DNA of 64,000 bases from positions 62,001 to 126,000 of the forward strand of contig JAHHGZ010000009.1 in the NCBI GenBank assembly GCA_019359595.1, given 5' to 3'. The stretch is from Cyanomargarita calcarea GSE-NOS-MK-12-04C. GTDB lineage: Bacteria > Cyanobacteriota > Cyanobacteriia > Cyanobacteriales > Nostocaceae. Numbering within the stretch: position 1 is the stretch's first letter; each line of letters starts with the position of its first letter. This document shows positions 1-8,729 of this stretch, in pieces. The translations under genes were made by a program, and so were the position numbers. Below the pieces are notes generated by a model. It worked only from the letters and a program-made list of their open reading frames with translations. It was not told where the DNA came from and searched no databases.

Positions 1-359
1 GGAGCAAACATCGCTACCAAATCTAAGTATTGATGGGATTCAATATGCATTCTATCGGTTCCCACCTGTCCGGTAATCGCCACCAACGGCGCACCATCCA
101 AGTTAGCGTCCGCCACCCCAGTCATTAAGTTAGTCGCACCAGGCCCAAGTGTAGAAAGACACACTCCAGCTTTCCCAGTCAAGCGTCCGTAGACATCCGC
201 CATGAAAGCTGCACCCTGTTCGTGACGGGTAGTAATAAATTTAATGGAAGAATTTTTTAATGCTTCCAAAACGTGTAAATTTTCTTCACCAGGGAGTCCA
301 AAAACATATTGCACCCCTTCATTTTCCAGACACTGCACCAATAATTCAGCCGTATTCAT
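1..359 (-). CDS. ThDP-dependent 2-oxoacid decarboxylase (acetolactate synthase-like), 5' part only
   Basis: The frame opens at ATG 359 and runs off the window edge, so only about 119 N-terminal residues are present. They form a thiamine-diphosphate enzyme Pyr domain: FGLPGEENLHVL, then TTRHEQGAAFMA with the glutamate that activates ThDP, then TLGPGATNLMTG. The family is usually annotated as acetolactate synthase large subunit. The succinic-semialdehyde dehydrogenase gene lies 104 bp upstream on the same strand. That pairing is known in cyanobacteria (Synechococcus PCC 7002 A2770/A2771), where the ThDP enzyme is a 2-oxoglutarate decarboxylase. I therefore infer 2-oxoglutarate to succinic semialdehyde plus CO2. 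Acetolactate synthase remains possible because the C-terminal half is outside the window. Confidence 0.85.
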   Translation of the reverse strand, partial: MNTAELLVQCLENEGVQYVFGLPGEENLHVLEALKNSSIKFITTRHEQGAAFMADVYGRLTGKAGVCLSTLGPGATNLMTGVADANLDGAPLVAITGQVGTDRMHIESHQYLDLVAMFA

Positions 360-463
360 CTTGTTTTCCCTAATATGTTGCTCCCAGTTAGGGGTTATGA
401 GTTATGAGTTTTAATTCTTAACTCCTAACTCCAAACTCCAAACCCCAGACTCCTAATTCTTAA

Positions 464-1828
464 TCACTTCACCCACACAGTTTTAACATTCACAAACTCA
501 TGTATACCCTGGATACTTAATTCTCGCCCGTATCCAGAACGCTTGATGCCACCAAACGGCAATCGGGGGTCAGATTTGACCATTCCGTTGATAAATACGC
601 CACCTGCTTCGATTTCCTCTATCAACCGCTGTTTTTCTTCAGCATTCGCAGTCCAAGCGCTGGCACCCAAACCAAAAGGTGAATCATTAGCTAATTTAAT
701 GGCTGCGTCGATATCGGGAACCCGGAATAACAATGCCACCGGGCCAAAAAATTCATCTTTAGCGATCGCACTATCTTGAGGAACATCCCTAATAATCGTC
801 GCTGGGTAGAAATTGCCAGAACCAGACAAAGGTTGTCCCCCGGTAAGAATTTTTCCGCCACTGTTGACAGCAGTTTGCACTTGTTGGTCTAAATCCTGGA
901 GAATATCGGGAGTAGCCAACGGACCCAAATCGGTTTCTGGTAGCATCGGATCGCCCACTTTCAAGGCAATAAATTTTTCTAACAGTAGTTTTTCAAATTT
1001 GTCAGCAATGGCCTCAATAACAATAAAACGTTTCGCCGCAATACAAGATTGCCCGTTATTTAACATTCGTGCTGTAGTCGCTGTGGCAACTGCGGCCTCT
1101 ATGTCAGCACTTTCTAACACAATAAATGGGTCACTTCCACCCAATTCCAAGACGACTTTTTTAATTTGTTTTCCTGCTGCTTGTGCTAACGAAGCCCCTG
1201 CGGGTTCGCTTCCTGTCAAAGTCGCAGCTTTTATGCGGTCATCTGCCATCAAATTTGCGACCTTCGCAGCACCGATGAGCAAAGTTTGAAACGCACCTTG
1301 AGGAAAACCCGCTCTGTGGATAATATCTTCAATTGCCAAAGCACACTGCGGAACATTAGAAGCGTGTTTGAGCAAACCAACATTACCCGCCATCAGTGCA
1401 GGAGCCGCAAACCGAAACACCTGCCAAAAGGGAAAATTCCAGGGCATGACTGCGAGAATCACACCTAAAGGTTGGTATTTTACACAACTATGACTGGCAT
1501 CGGTTTTTACGTAAATATCAGCCAGGAAATTAGCAGCGTGTTCGGCGTAGTAGCGACAGACTGCAGCGCATTTTTCTACTTCCGCGATCGCACTTTTTTT
1601 GGTCTTCCCCATTTCGAGGGTCATCAAATTCGCAAAGTCGGCTTTTTCTTGCTCTAAAATCTCAGCAGCTTTGGTAAGTTTAAGCGATCGCTCCTGAAAA
1701 CTAGTATGGCGATATTGGTGGTAAGTCTCACCAGCCAAATCCAATTTAGCGGCAATTTCTGTATCATTCAGCGGCTCAAATGTCTTGAGCGTCTCCCCTG
1801 TAGCGGGATTAATGGTAGCGATAGCCAT
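464..1828 (-). CDS. gabD: NAD(P)-dependent succinic-semialdehyde dehydrogenase
   Basis: A 454-residue aldehyde dehydrogenase. Visible motifs are the substrate-side PWNFPFWQ, the general-base glutamate in LELGGSDPF, and the nucleophilic cysteine in NNGQSCIAAKR. The length is normal for the family. The ATG at 1828 was preferred to an upstream extension because GAGGGAGAAAAGG lies just in front of it and the protein then begins MAIATINPATG, as homologues do. It oxidises succinic semialdehyde to succinate. With the decarboxylase encoded just downstream it bypasses the missing 2-oxoglutarate dehydrogenase in the cyanobacterial TCA cycle. The two genes are probably cotranscribed. The gene symbol is by family only. 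Confidence 0.9.
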   Translation of the reverse strand: MAIATINPATGETLKTFEPLNDTEIAAKLDLAGETYHQYRHTSFQERSLKLTKAAEILEQEKADFANLMTLEMGKTKKSAIAEVEKCAAVCRYYAEHAANFLADIYVKTDASHSCVKYQPLGVILAVMPWNFPFWQVFRFAAPALMAGNVGLLKHASNVPQCALAIEDIIHRAGFPQGAFQTLLIGAAKVANLMADDRIKAATLTGSEPAGASLAQAAGKQIKKVVLELGGSDPFIVLESADIEAAVATATTARMLNNGQSCIAAKRFIVIEAIADKFEKLLLEKFIALKVGDPMLPETDLGPLATPDILQDLDQQVQTAVNSGGKILTGGQPLSGSGNFYPATIIRDVPQDSAIAKDEFFGPVALLFRVPDIDAAIKLANDSPFGLGASAWTANAEEKQRLIEEIEAGGVFINGMVKSDPRLPFGGIKRSGYGRELSIQGIHEFVNVKTVWVK

Positions 1829-2275
1829 AACCCTTTTCTCCCTCACAAATAGTTTGAGGTAGCACCATATTTTTACCAAACCTTTATCAGATGGAAGCTA
1901 CCACCCAAATTTTAGTCTCTCCAAGAAAAATTAGCTGCTAATTGTTAAAGTTTCGCAACTTAAATGATAGAAAAGTTACACCTGTTTTATGTATTTATTC
2001 TGAGGTATTAGCTAATCCGGTTCAGTTAAGTCTATGCAGTGTTTGAAATGTTCCAGTACCTCTGTGTTTAAATGCATATAGCGATTCTCACATTCGTGAG
2101 GTACAGCATATTGAATTAACCGCAGTAGCCGCTGTACGGCTTCTGTGTAGGGTAGGACGCAGATAAATTTGTACCTCAGTAGACTAGGAAACGCTACAAG
2201 CAAGACGCATCTAATGTCAACCTGGCATAATAAAAGTACGGCGTAAACCCATTGCTGTAATTGTTTGGAGGTTTT
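1829..2275. other. Intergenic region between SSADH and the first Uma2 gene
   Basis: About 450 bp, AT-rich near 1900-2000, where the SSADH promoter should lie. A minus-strand open frame at 2012-2290 overlaps the start of the Uma2 gene. I found no family or ribosome binding site for it, so it is not called. No hairpin or repeat stands out. Confidence 0.5.
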
Positions 2276-2878
2276 ATGACTATCACTCATGACACAGATG
2301 TTGAACCACTTTTACTCAACATTCGCAGTACAGAACTCCATGTCACTCCAGAACAGTTTGATCGGCTGTGTATCGATAATCCCAATTTAAGACTGGAGTT
2401 AACTAGAGATAAAAAATTAATCGTTATGGCTCCAACTTTTGGAGAAAGTGGCAAGCAAAATGTTAGTTTAGTAGTCCAAGTCGGAAGTTGGAACTATCAA
2501 ACCGGACTGGGTGAAGTATTCGACTCTTCGACTGGCTACGACTTCACAGCTATTAGAGGGGGCAAGATGTCTCCTGACGTATCTTGGATTGAAAAATCTA
2601 GGTTAGAAGGTGTTTCGCTTCTTCAGTTCATTCCTGTAGTGCCTGATTTTGTTATCGAACTGCGCTCTAGTACCGATAGATTAAGTGTGCTGCAAGCCAA
2701 AATGCAAGAATACCAACGGCTAGGGGTGCGATTAGGTCTACTCATCAATCCCCAAGATAAGCAGGTCGAGGTCTATCGATTAGGTGGAGAGGTTGAAGTC
2801 ATCCAATCGCCAAACTCTGTTAGCTGTGAGGATGTTCTGCCTGGATTGAGATTGGATTTAATGAGAATTTTTGACTAA
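2276..2878 (+). CDS. Uma2 family endonuclease-like protein (DUF820)
   Basis: About 200 residues of the Uma2/DUF820 family, a PD-(D/E)XK nuclease-like fold that is greatly expanded in cyanobacteria; its cellular role is unknown. Visible landmarks are the PDVSWIEKSRL strand, the catalytic-like core PDFVIELRS, and LGLLINPQDKQVEVYR near the C terminus. ATG 2276 was chosen because GGAGG lies six bases upstream. It is closely related to the minus-strand gene at 33805-34416, down to the shared leader, so the two are recent paralogues. The second Uma2 gene follows after 16 bp, but it belongs to a different subgroup. Confidence 0.88.
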   Translation: MTITHDTDVEPLLLNIRSTELHVTPEQFDRLCIDNPNLRLELTRDKKLIVMAPTFGESGKQNVSLVVQVGSWNYQTGLGEVFDSSTGYDFTAIRGGKMSPDVSWIEKSRLEGVSLLQFIPVVPDFVIELRSSTDRLSVLQAKMQEYQRLGVRLGLLINPQDKQVEVYRLGGEVEVIQSPNSVSCEDVLPGLRLDLMRIFD

Positions 2879-2894
2879 TTTCGCTAAATAATTT

Positions 2895-3524
2895 ATGACC
2901 CAAACTCCAACACAAACCGAACTAAAATTGTATACCTTTGACGAATTCATCGAATGGTATCCAGAAAATTCGACACGAAAATACGAGCTACACAATGGAG
3001 TGATAATCGAAGTGCCCCCAGCGACTGGTGACCATGCGGATATTATCAGTTTTTTGCTTGAAGTAATATTATTGGCGCTTCAACAGGACAAGTTACCCTA
3101 TCGAGTTTCAGCGTCGGTATTCGTGAAAACGCCTAATGCATTGGGAGCATATCTGCCTGATATGTTGGTCATAAACCACGACAACCTAAAAAATGAACCG
3201 TTGTGGAAAAAGCAGTCCACCCTTATTTACCCCGAATCTATACCGGTGGTAATTGAGATAGTGAGTACCAACTGGCAGGATGACTATTACGACAAAATTA
3301 GGGACTACGAAACTATGGGTATTCCTGAGTATTGGATTGTGGATTATGCTGCGTTGGGTGGTCGGAAGTTTATCGGGAATCCCAAAGTCCCGACGATTTT
3401 TGTGTGCGAGTTGGTAGATGGAGAGTATCAAATGTCGCCATTTAGGGGAACTGACCGTATCGTGTCTCCTACTTTTCCACAGTTGAACCTAACCGCGCAA
3501 CAGGTTTTTGATTCGGTTGTTTGA
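2895..3524 (+). CDS. Uma2 family endonuclease-like protein (DUF820), second subgroup
   Basis: A 209-residue Uma2 protein starting MTQTPTQTELKLYTFDEF. Family landmarks are LPDMLVINHDN, the core IPVVIEIVSTNW, the Y-x-x-MGIPEYWIVDY segment and the closing FPQLNLTAQQVFDSV. It is highly similar to the gene at 54617-55240, giving a second paralogue pair in the window. It sits 16 bp behind the previous Uma2 gene and is probably cotranscribed with it. The family fold is nuclease-like (PD-(D/E)XK); no substrate is known. No signal peptide or membrane segment is seen. Confidence 0.88.
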   Translation: MTQTPTQTELKLYTFDEFIEWYPENSTRKYELHNGVIIEVPPATGDHADIISFLLEVILLALQQDKLPYRVSASVFVKTPNALGAYLPDMLVINHDNLKNEPLWKKQSTLIYPESIPVVIEIVSTNWQDDYYDKIRDYETMGIPEYWIVDYAALGGRKFIGNPKVPTIFVCELVDGEYQMSPFRGTDRIVSPTFPQLNLTAQQVFDSVV

Positions 3525-3644
3525 ATTTACCCAACTTGATGGTCAATCTTTTACAGCTGAGTAGGCTTTTTTCTAACTCACTAAAAAATCGGTGAACCGG
3601 GAGTTATAATGCAGCGGTAAGGATGGGAATCATTGTTCGCACCT

Positions 3645-5270
3645 CTATTGATGCATCTTTGTTTGATAAACTTTAACTAATCGATTAATACCTTTAAAAC
3701 GATAATGCCCCATTTCGCCAAAGTCTGAGGAGTCAGAAAGCATCTTATAAGTAACTTCACTGATGACACATTCACCAGGGGGACAAACAGCTTCCATCCG
3801 AGCGGCCAAATTAATAGTTGCACCTAATGCGGTATAGTCAACTCTTTGGGAACTACCAACATCACCCACAACAGCCTTCCCACTATTAATCGCAATTCGT
3901 AATTGTAGCGGTTCAGACCAAAAATTATTTGCATTGAGACTTTCGAGCCGAATTAGCATTCCCTTTGCAGCCGCAACAGCACGTTCAGCATGGTCTGGTT
4001 GCGGTTCAGGAGCGCCAAAAAATGCCATAATACAGTCACCAATATATTTATCTAAAGTGCCGCCATAAGTAAATACCTCTTGGAGCATTTCTTCAAATAA
4101 ATTATTCAGCAATTGGGCAACTTCGGTTGGTGAAATACGTTCTGACATCGCCGTAAAACCGACAATATCAGCAAATACAATACTAATTTCGCTCTCCTTG
4201 GGAGGCAAACGGCCATTTGGCAATGCACCCACAGCAATTAATTGTTGGACAACTGCCGGGGAATGATAGCGTTCTAATCTGTGACGAATTACCTCTTCAG
4301 CTTTCAACTTTTCTGCTAACAACCAACGTTGGACGCTAGAAGCCACAATATTAGCTAAAGCTGAAAAAAAGCTGAGTTCTTCCTCACCTTCATTTGCCCA
4401 ATGATAAGAAGAAAGACGGGCATCAGCATAAAGAACACCGACAACCTTATTCTCATCCCACAAAGGCACTGCCATCGCACTGCGAATACCTTTAACTAAA
4501 ATACTGTGTTCGCTAGCGAAGCGTTCATCTTTATGAGTGTCGGCAGTTTGAATCGCAACTTTTTCGGCAAATACCTTTTGACAAATGCTCCGACTAATCC
4601 AACTACCATCCGCTGCCAGATGTTTCTGTTGAGAAAGTCTTCTCGTAGCAGCATTGATTATCTCTAAATTACCAGAATCATTGACATCAATTAACAACGC
4701 CAAACGTTCGATACTATCCAAGTAACGAAACACAACCTGCTGAACTTGAGAAAAAATCTCTTCAATCGATGTAGCAGCACAAAGATTTTTGGCTATATCC
4801 ACCAAATCTTTCAGACGGGCAATGGTTGTATCCTTGTTGCTGTCACCACCTTTACTATCTGCTGCTATCCATTGCTGTTGCAGCTCCTTGACATTGTGAA
4901 GGATCGTTCTTTGCTCGCCAGTTTCAGAAGTATCGCTAGTTTCCACCTGAAAAGCTGTAAACACCTCCAATTGTCTTACCAACACCACCACCAGAGTAAC
5001 ATCCCCTAACCAAACAATATCACCGTCACGCAACACTTGAGGAGAGGAAACAAGACGTTCATTCAATTGTGTGCCGTTTTTGCTACCAAGATCCTCAATA
5101 GTCCAGACATCCGCAGCGGTTTTCGTGACTCTGGCATGGCATCGGGAAACCCCCCCAAAAGGTAAATACAGGTCACATTCCGGCAAGCGACCGATGGTGA
5201 ATACATCTTTCTGTACCGACACCATTCTTTCAGTATTTTCCTCTTTTAGGCGTAGCTTGAGTTCTGTCAT
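3645..5270 (-). CDS. FHA-GAF class III adenylate cyclase
   Basis: A 541-residue cyclase that makes cAMP from ATP. An FHA phosphothreonine-binding domain occupies roughly residues 1-95 (FTIGRLPECDLYLP, then GGVSRCHARV). A GAF domain spans about 165-320, followed by a short helical linker and a class III catalytic domain from about 360. The catalytic domain keeps both metal aspartates (FADIVGFT and GDCIMAFFG), the purine-binding lysine of LDKYIGD, the adenine-selecting threonine of VDYTALG, and the Asn/Arg transition-state pair in INLAARME. All key residues are present, so it should be active as a homodimer. FHA plus GAF inputs suggest control by a phosphoprotein and a small ligand. It resembles the Anabaena CyaD type, but I do not assign a symbol. 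Confidence 0.93.
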   Translation of the reverse strand: MTELKLRLKEENTERMVSVQKDVFTIGRLPECDLYLPFGGVSRCHARVTKTAADVWTIEDLGSKNGTQLNERLVSSPQVLRDGDIVWLGDVTLVVVLVRQLEVFTAFQVETSDTSETGEQRTILHNVKELQQQWIAADSKGGDSNKDTTIARLKDLVDIAKNLCAATSIEEIFSQVQQVVFRYLDSIERLALLIDVNDSGNLEIINAATRRLSQQKHLAADGSWISRSICQKVFAEKVAIQTADTHKDERFASEHSILVKGIRSAMAVPLWDENKVVGVLYADARLSSYHWANEGEEELSFFSALANIVASSVQRWLLAEKLKAEEVIRHRLERYHSPAVVQQLIAVGALPNGRLPPKESEISIVFADIVGFTAMSERISPTEVAQLLNNLFEEMLQEVFTYGGTLDKYIGDCIMAFFGAPEPQPDHAERAVAAAKGMLIRLESLNANNFWSEPLQLRIAINSGKAVVGDVGSSQRVDYTALGATINLAARMEAVCPPGECVISEVTYKMLSDSSDFGEMGHYRFKGINRLVKVYQTKMHQ

Positions 5271-5583
5271 GACTGTGATAAATCCATCCTGGAAGCTGGG
5301 GAAGGTGTGTACCGAAAAACTTCACCCCTTCTTTATGACACTCTTGATGCCATTCCGACAACTATGTAGAAAATATTACCACTCAACTCTTCTTCATCTG
5401 CGTCCATCTACGGTTAATTATTTATTTTTTGGCTCTGTTGCAAGAACTAAAAATGATTATCCGGGAACTGGGGGTTTAATACCCGACAAGAAACAGTTTG
5501 TCCGTTTTGAGCTGGGATCCTGTATTCACATATATAAACCTCTTCCTTCTTCCTTCTTCCTTCTTCCTTCTTCCTTCATTCAA
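5271..5583. repeat. Intergenic region with STRR composite repeat (heptamer plus GGTTTATATATG block)
   Basis: The stretch 5460-5580 carries a composite repeat that recurs through the window. Its order is a GGGGGTTTAATACCCGACAAG block, a CGTTTTGAG block, a CACATATATAAACCTC block, then five or six copies of the heptamer CTTCCTT. Other copies lie at 8630-8725, 24196-24295, 26640-26760, 33730-33800, 52616-52790 and 53796-53840. It is non-coding, and the cyclase promoter should lie upstream of 5270 within this interval. Confidence 0.8.
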
Positions 5584-6468
5584 TTAATTTGGCGGTAATT
5601 CGAGAGGAATTGAACCTAGCAACCCTTTGCGGTAATCTGTTAAAAGTTTCCGTGCAGCCCTTTCCACATCACCTGTATAACGATGTTCTGCCAAAGCGTG
5701 TAAATACGACTCTCCAGTTTGGTCGATTCCAGGGTCGAGTCCGTAGCGAGATTCTAAAGGTTTATTTGGTAAATATTCACTGTTTGTAGCTTCGAGATAA
5801 GTGAGTATATCGATTAAAACTGATGCTACTAGTTGATTGTCGTAAGATGCTTCGCCAATATCGTCACAAATCGCTAATTTAAATGCTGCTTCTTGGTCTT
5901 CTAACCTGAGGGGGATGACACCGGGTGCATCTAGTAACTCTAATTGCTCAGAAATTCGCACCCAGCGTAAAGAACGAGTCACCCCAGGACGTGCCGCACT
6001 TTCCACAACTCGTCGTCCTAACAAACGATTAATTAAAGCTGATTTGCCGACATTGGGAAAGCCGATAACCACAGCCCGGACAGGACGAGGCAACATCCCG
6101 CGATCGCTCCTTCTTTTATTAATCTCCACACCCGCTATTTGTGCTGCTTTTGATACAGCCGTAATATTTTTCCCGTCCTGGGCATTTGTAAAATAAGGCA
6201 CTTCACCTTGACGGCGAAACCAATTGACCCACAGCGATCGCACTTCCGGAGAAACCATATCTAGGCGGTTGAGTACCAACACCCGTGCCTTATTTCCCAC
6301 CCATTCAGGCACTTGAGGATGGTGCGTCGCCAAGGGTATGCGAGCATCCCGGACTTCCAGCACCACATCTACCCGTTTTAATTGTTCTTTTAAACTCCTT
6401 TCAGCTTTGGCGATATGTCCGGGATACCACTGAATAGTATTTAACTTATAGTTTTGCGTGATAGACAT
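5584..6468 (-). CDS. ylqF: Ribosome biogenesis GTPase YlqF/RbgA
   Basis: A 294-residue circularly permuted GTPase. The G4-type motif LNRLD comes first, followed by the G1 P-loop GFPNVGKS and the G3 motif DAPGV. The N-terminal IQWYPGHIAKAER is characteristic of the YlqF family. In Bacillus the protein acts late in 50S ribosomal subunit assembly (RbgA); the same role is likely here. Length and domain order are normal. The neighbouring genes (cyclase, VOC protein) are functionally unrelated. Its 3' end abuts the heptamer repeat tract at 5535-5580. Confidence 0.93.
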   Translation of the reverse strand: MSITQNYKLNTIQWYPGHIAKAERSLKEQLKRVDVVLEVRDARIPLATHHPQVPEWVGNKARVLVLNRLDMVSPEVRSLWVNWFRRQGEVPYFTNAQDGKNITAVSKAAQIAGVEINKRRSDRGMLPRPVRAVVIGFPNVGKSALINRLLGRRVVESAARPGVTRSLRWVRISEQLELLDAPGVIPLRLEDQEAAFKLAICDDIGEASYDNQLVASVLIDILTYLEATNSEYLPNKPLESRYGLDPGIDQTGESYLHALAEHRYTGDVERAARKLLTDYRKGLLGSIPLELPPN

Positions 6469-6536
6469 TTTGTTTGTTAGTAGTTAGTTGTTATTTGTTG
6501 GTTGTTGCTTGTTCACCGTCAACCACCAAGAAATAA

Positions 6537-6908
6537 CTAATGAGATTGATGTAAGATTATTCTATTCCCATCCGGGTCATAGGCGTAAATTTCTCGACCG
6601 TGGGAAGCGATGGAGAGTTCTCCTGGTGGGGGATAGCCGATATTTTTCAGGTGAGCGATCGCCAATTCTAAGTTATCTACCTCCAAGCATAAACTAATCT
6701 TACTTTTCCCTGAATTTGAAAATTCCAATTCGTGAGTGTTTTTTGGTTTGAAAACAGCTAATTTTATACCAGGAAGCTGAAACTCGGCATAAACATTTGG
6801 AATAAATTTCGTTGGTTTTTGCCCCAAGAGTTGAGTATAAAAATCAACTATTTTTTCGATGTCAACAGATGCCAAGGTGACAAGTGCCTTACTGCAATTA
6901 ATAGTCAT
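6537..6908 (-). CDS. VOC superfamily (glyoxalase/bleomycin-resistance-like) protein
   Basis: A 123-residue single-module VOC protein. It opens ALVTLASVDIEKIVDFYTQLLG and closes with the family motif YAYDPDGNRIILHQ. The paired beta-alpha-beta-beta-beta units of the fold are evident. Members bind a divalent metal and act as glyoxalases, dioxygenases or binding proteins, so the substrate cannot be predicted. A short STRR-like stretch (6475-6535) separates it from ylqF. No signal peptide. Confidence 0.85.
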   Translation of the reverse strand: MTINCSKALVTLASVDIEKIVDFYTQLLGQKPTKFIPNVYAEFQLPGIKLAVFKPKNTHELEFSNSGKSKISLCLEVDNLELAIAHLKNIGYPPPGELSIASHGREIYAYDPDGNRIILHQSH

Positions 6909-7336
6909 TAGTCGAGAAATATTGATTAACGCTGTTCGCCATCTCCAGGGTTAATAGTAGCGTATTTTTCCTGAGTGACCACTGTATATATTATCGCTCG
7001 ATAAACAGTAATAACGTTCTTGAGATTTGCACTTTTCTGCATAGATTAAAAATTGGTTTCCAATTAGAATAAGCACATACTTCAACGAATGTGGTCAGGA
7101 ATTCTTAAGCTGAGTTGGCTCTTCGGGGATTTCCCAAAATTAAATTAACTATCTTGTGGAATGACCATTTCCACCTGTTCGATATGAGCAGTATTGGGGT
7201 TAAAAAAATTTGGTGTTGCTGAATTGAGGTATGAATTACCCTCACCCCAGCCCCTCTCCCCAAGGGAGAGGGCTAGGGTGAGGGTAAATTTAGCAATTCA
7301 TACCCGGATTCAGCAACGCCAAAAATTTGAATTTGG
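6909..7336. other. Intergenic region upstream of the response regulator
   Basis: About 430 bp. It should hold the promoters of the VOC gene and of the response regulator that opens the secretion locus. Its 3' third is the inverted-repeat element at 7213-7319. No other structure is evident. Confidence 0.5.
7213..7319. repeat. Imperfect inverted-repeat element (MITE/REP-like)
   Basis: About 107 bp that folds on itself. The outer ends GTTGCTGAATT and ATTCAGCAAC pair. Inside them GTATGAATT pairs with AATTCATAC, and CCCTCACCCCAGCCC pairs with GGGCTAGGGTGAGGG. The CCCTCACCCCAGCCC block recurs near 33625 and 34507, so this is a dispersed family. No open frame is inside it. Confidence 0.75.
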
Positions 7337-8065
7337 ATGGATATAGGTAAAAATATGATATTAGTAAGTTTAGAAGAACACCAGGTTTATGGGCATTTAC
7401 CAGTGAAAAAAAAGCTGGGTATTCTTGTGGTCGATGACCATCAATTAATTTTGACTGGTACTTTGGATGTATTAAGTAGAGAGTATCCAGAAGCTGATAT
7501 TCTTAAGGCACAGACAGCAAAAGAGACGCTTTCTCTACTTCAATCCCACCAGTTTGACCTGATTGTGATGGATTTGTCAATTCCCAATCGGCAAGGGGAG
7601 ACAGCAGAAATTGATACTGGAATTAAGATGTTGCAAACTTTGCTCAAAGAATATCCCGATCGGAATTTTATGGTGCAAACAAGTTATGTTAAGGCCTTAA
7701 TCCGGATCAAACATGAGATTGATAATCATCAAGGTGGGTTTGCGATCGCTGACAAAGGATTACCCGAATCGGAGATGCTGATGCGGGCTAATTTAGCACT
7801 TCATGGTGCAACCCACACCAAAGATATCAAAAGAGGGATTGAACTTAAACCCGAATGGTTGGATGTATTGCGGTTAGCTTTTGAAGAGAGCTTGACAGAT
7901 AAGGCGATCGCGGAAAGAATGTATAAATCAGAACGAGCAGTACGGACTTACTGGACGAAGATTCAGGATGTTTTGGGGGTGTATCCTGAAGACTGCAAGC
8001 AAAATGGGAAGAATATGCGAATTCAAACCGAAATTCGTTCCCGTGAAGAAGGTTTAATTGATTGA
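7337..8065 (+). CDS. Response regulator, NarL/LuxR-like (REC plus HTH)
   Basis: A 242-residue response regulator. The receiver domain has the acidic pair VVDDH near residue 34 and the phospho-acceptor aspartate in LIVMDLSIPN near residue 79. A helix-turn-helix follows at about 180-215 (SLTDKAIAERMYKSERAVRTYWTKI split over two helices). ATG 7355 (MILVSLEEHQ) is an alternative start. It lies 16 bp before a CHASE2-kinase remnant, its natural partner, and heads a two-partner secretion locus it probably regulates. Since the kinase is broken, phosphorylation may now depend on another kinase. Confidence 0.85.
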   Translation: MDIGKNMILVSLEEHQVYGHLPVKKKLGILVVDDHQLILTGTLDVLSREYPEADILKAQTAKETLSLLQSHQFDLIVMDLSIPNRQGETAEIDTGIKMLQTLLKEYPDRNFMVQTSYVKALIRIKHEIDNHQGGFAIADKGLPESEMLMRANLALHGATHTKDIKRGIELKPEWLDVLRLAFEESLTDKAIAERMYKSERAVRTYWTKIQDVLGVYPEDCKQNGKNMRIQTEIRSREEGLID

Positions 8066-8081
8066 TGCGGCAAAAAGCTAG

Positions 8082-8591
8082 ATGAAAAGGAGAATCTGGA
8101 ATCGCATTCGGAAAGAATTTGGGTTGTGGTCCCTGGCTGCACCTCCAGGAATAATAGTGCTGGTTGTGGTGATATTAATTCGTATAGCTGGAGGAATGCA
8201 ATCTTTAGAGTGGATGCTCCTCGATAATATGTTACGTCTGCGTCCGACAGAAAAGCTTGATGAACGTGTCGTAATTGTGGGAATCGATGAAAAGGATATT
8301 CAATGGGTTATAGAAAACAAACGTGGAATATGCCTTTTTATGGAAGAAGCTTTGTGTAATGTTGGTAAACATGCTCAAGGAGTCAAACGCGTTCAAGCAT
8401 CGGGTGTTTATAGTGCAAATAAATATAAGTTGTGGGTCAAAGATAACGGTTCAGGAATTAAATCAAAGCTAGAAAATAAAGGTACAAAATATTTTAGAAT
8501 ACTCGCTAAACAATTAGGAGGAGAGTTTCGACGAGAATCACTTTCTCCTCGTGGGACTATATGCGAACTTAGTTGGACACCGATGAAGTAA
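8082..8591 (+). pseudogene. CHASE2 sensor histidine kinase with large in-frame internal deletion
   Basis: The 169-residue open frame joins two ends of a much larger protein. Residues 1-75 are the start of a CHASE2 sensor: a membrane helix at about 20-37, then LDNMLRLRP and VVIVGIDEKDIQ. From about residue 82 the sequence is the ATPase domain of a histidine kinase, with an N-box (EEALCNVGKHA) and a G1 box (VKDNGSGI). Most of CHASE2, the remaining membrane helices and the phospho-accepting histidine region are missing. The junction lies near 8305-8320. CHASE2 kinases are normally about 700 residues. The frame is intact, but kinase activity is implausible. It could be a regulatory mini-protein; decay is more likely. 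Confidence 0.8.
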
Positions 8592-8729
8592 TTTGAAATT
8601 TGAGATTTTTATCTATCCGCTTCTTCAGGGGGTTTAATACCCCGACAAGAAGCAGGGAACCCGTTTTCAGTTGGGGTTCCAATCACCATATATAAACCTC
8701 CTTCTTCCTTCTTCCTTCTTCAAATAACC
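8592..8729. repeat. STRR composite repeat
   Basis: A copy of the window-wide composite repeat: a GGGGGTTTAATACCCCGACAAG block, a CCGTTTTCAGTTGGGGTT block, CATATATAAACCTCC, then CTTCCTT heptamers that end just before the DUF928 start codon at 8730. It separates the kinase remnant from the DUF928 gene and may carry part of the leader of that gene. Confidence 0.75.

Noticed and set aside
2012-2290. Minus-strand open frame of 92 codons
   Set aside because: It overlaps the Uma2 start, has no ribosome binding site and no recognisable family. Its C-terminal part looks protein-like, so a decayed fragment is possible but unsupported.
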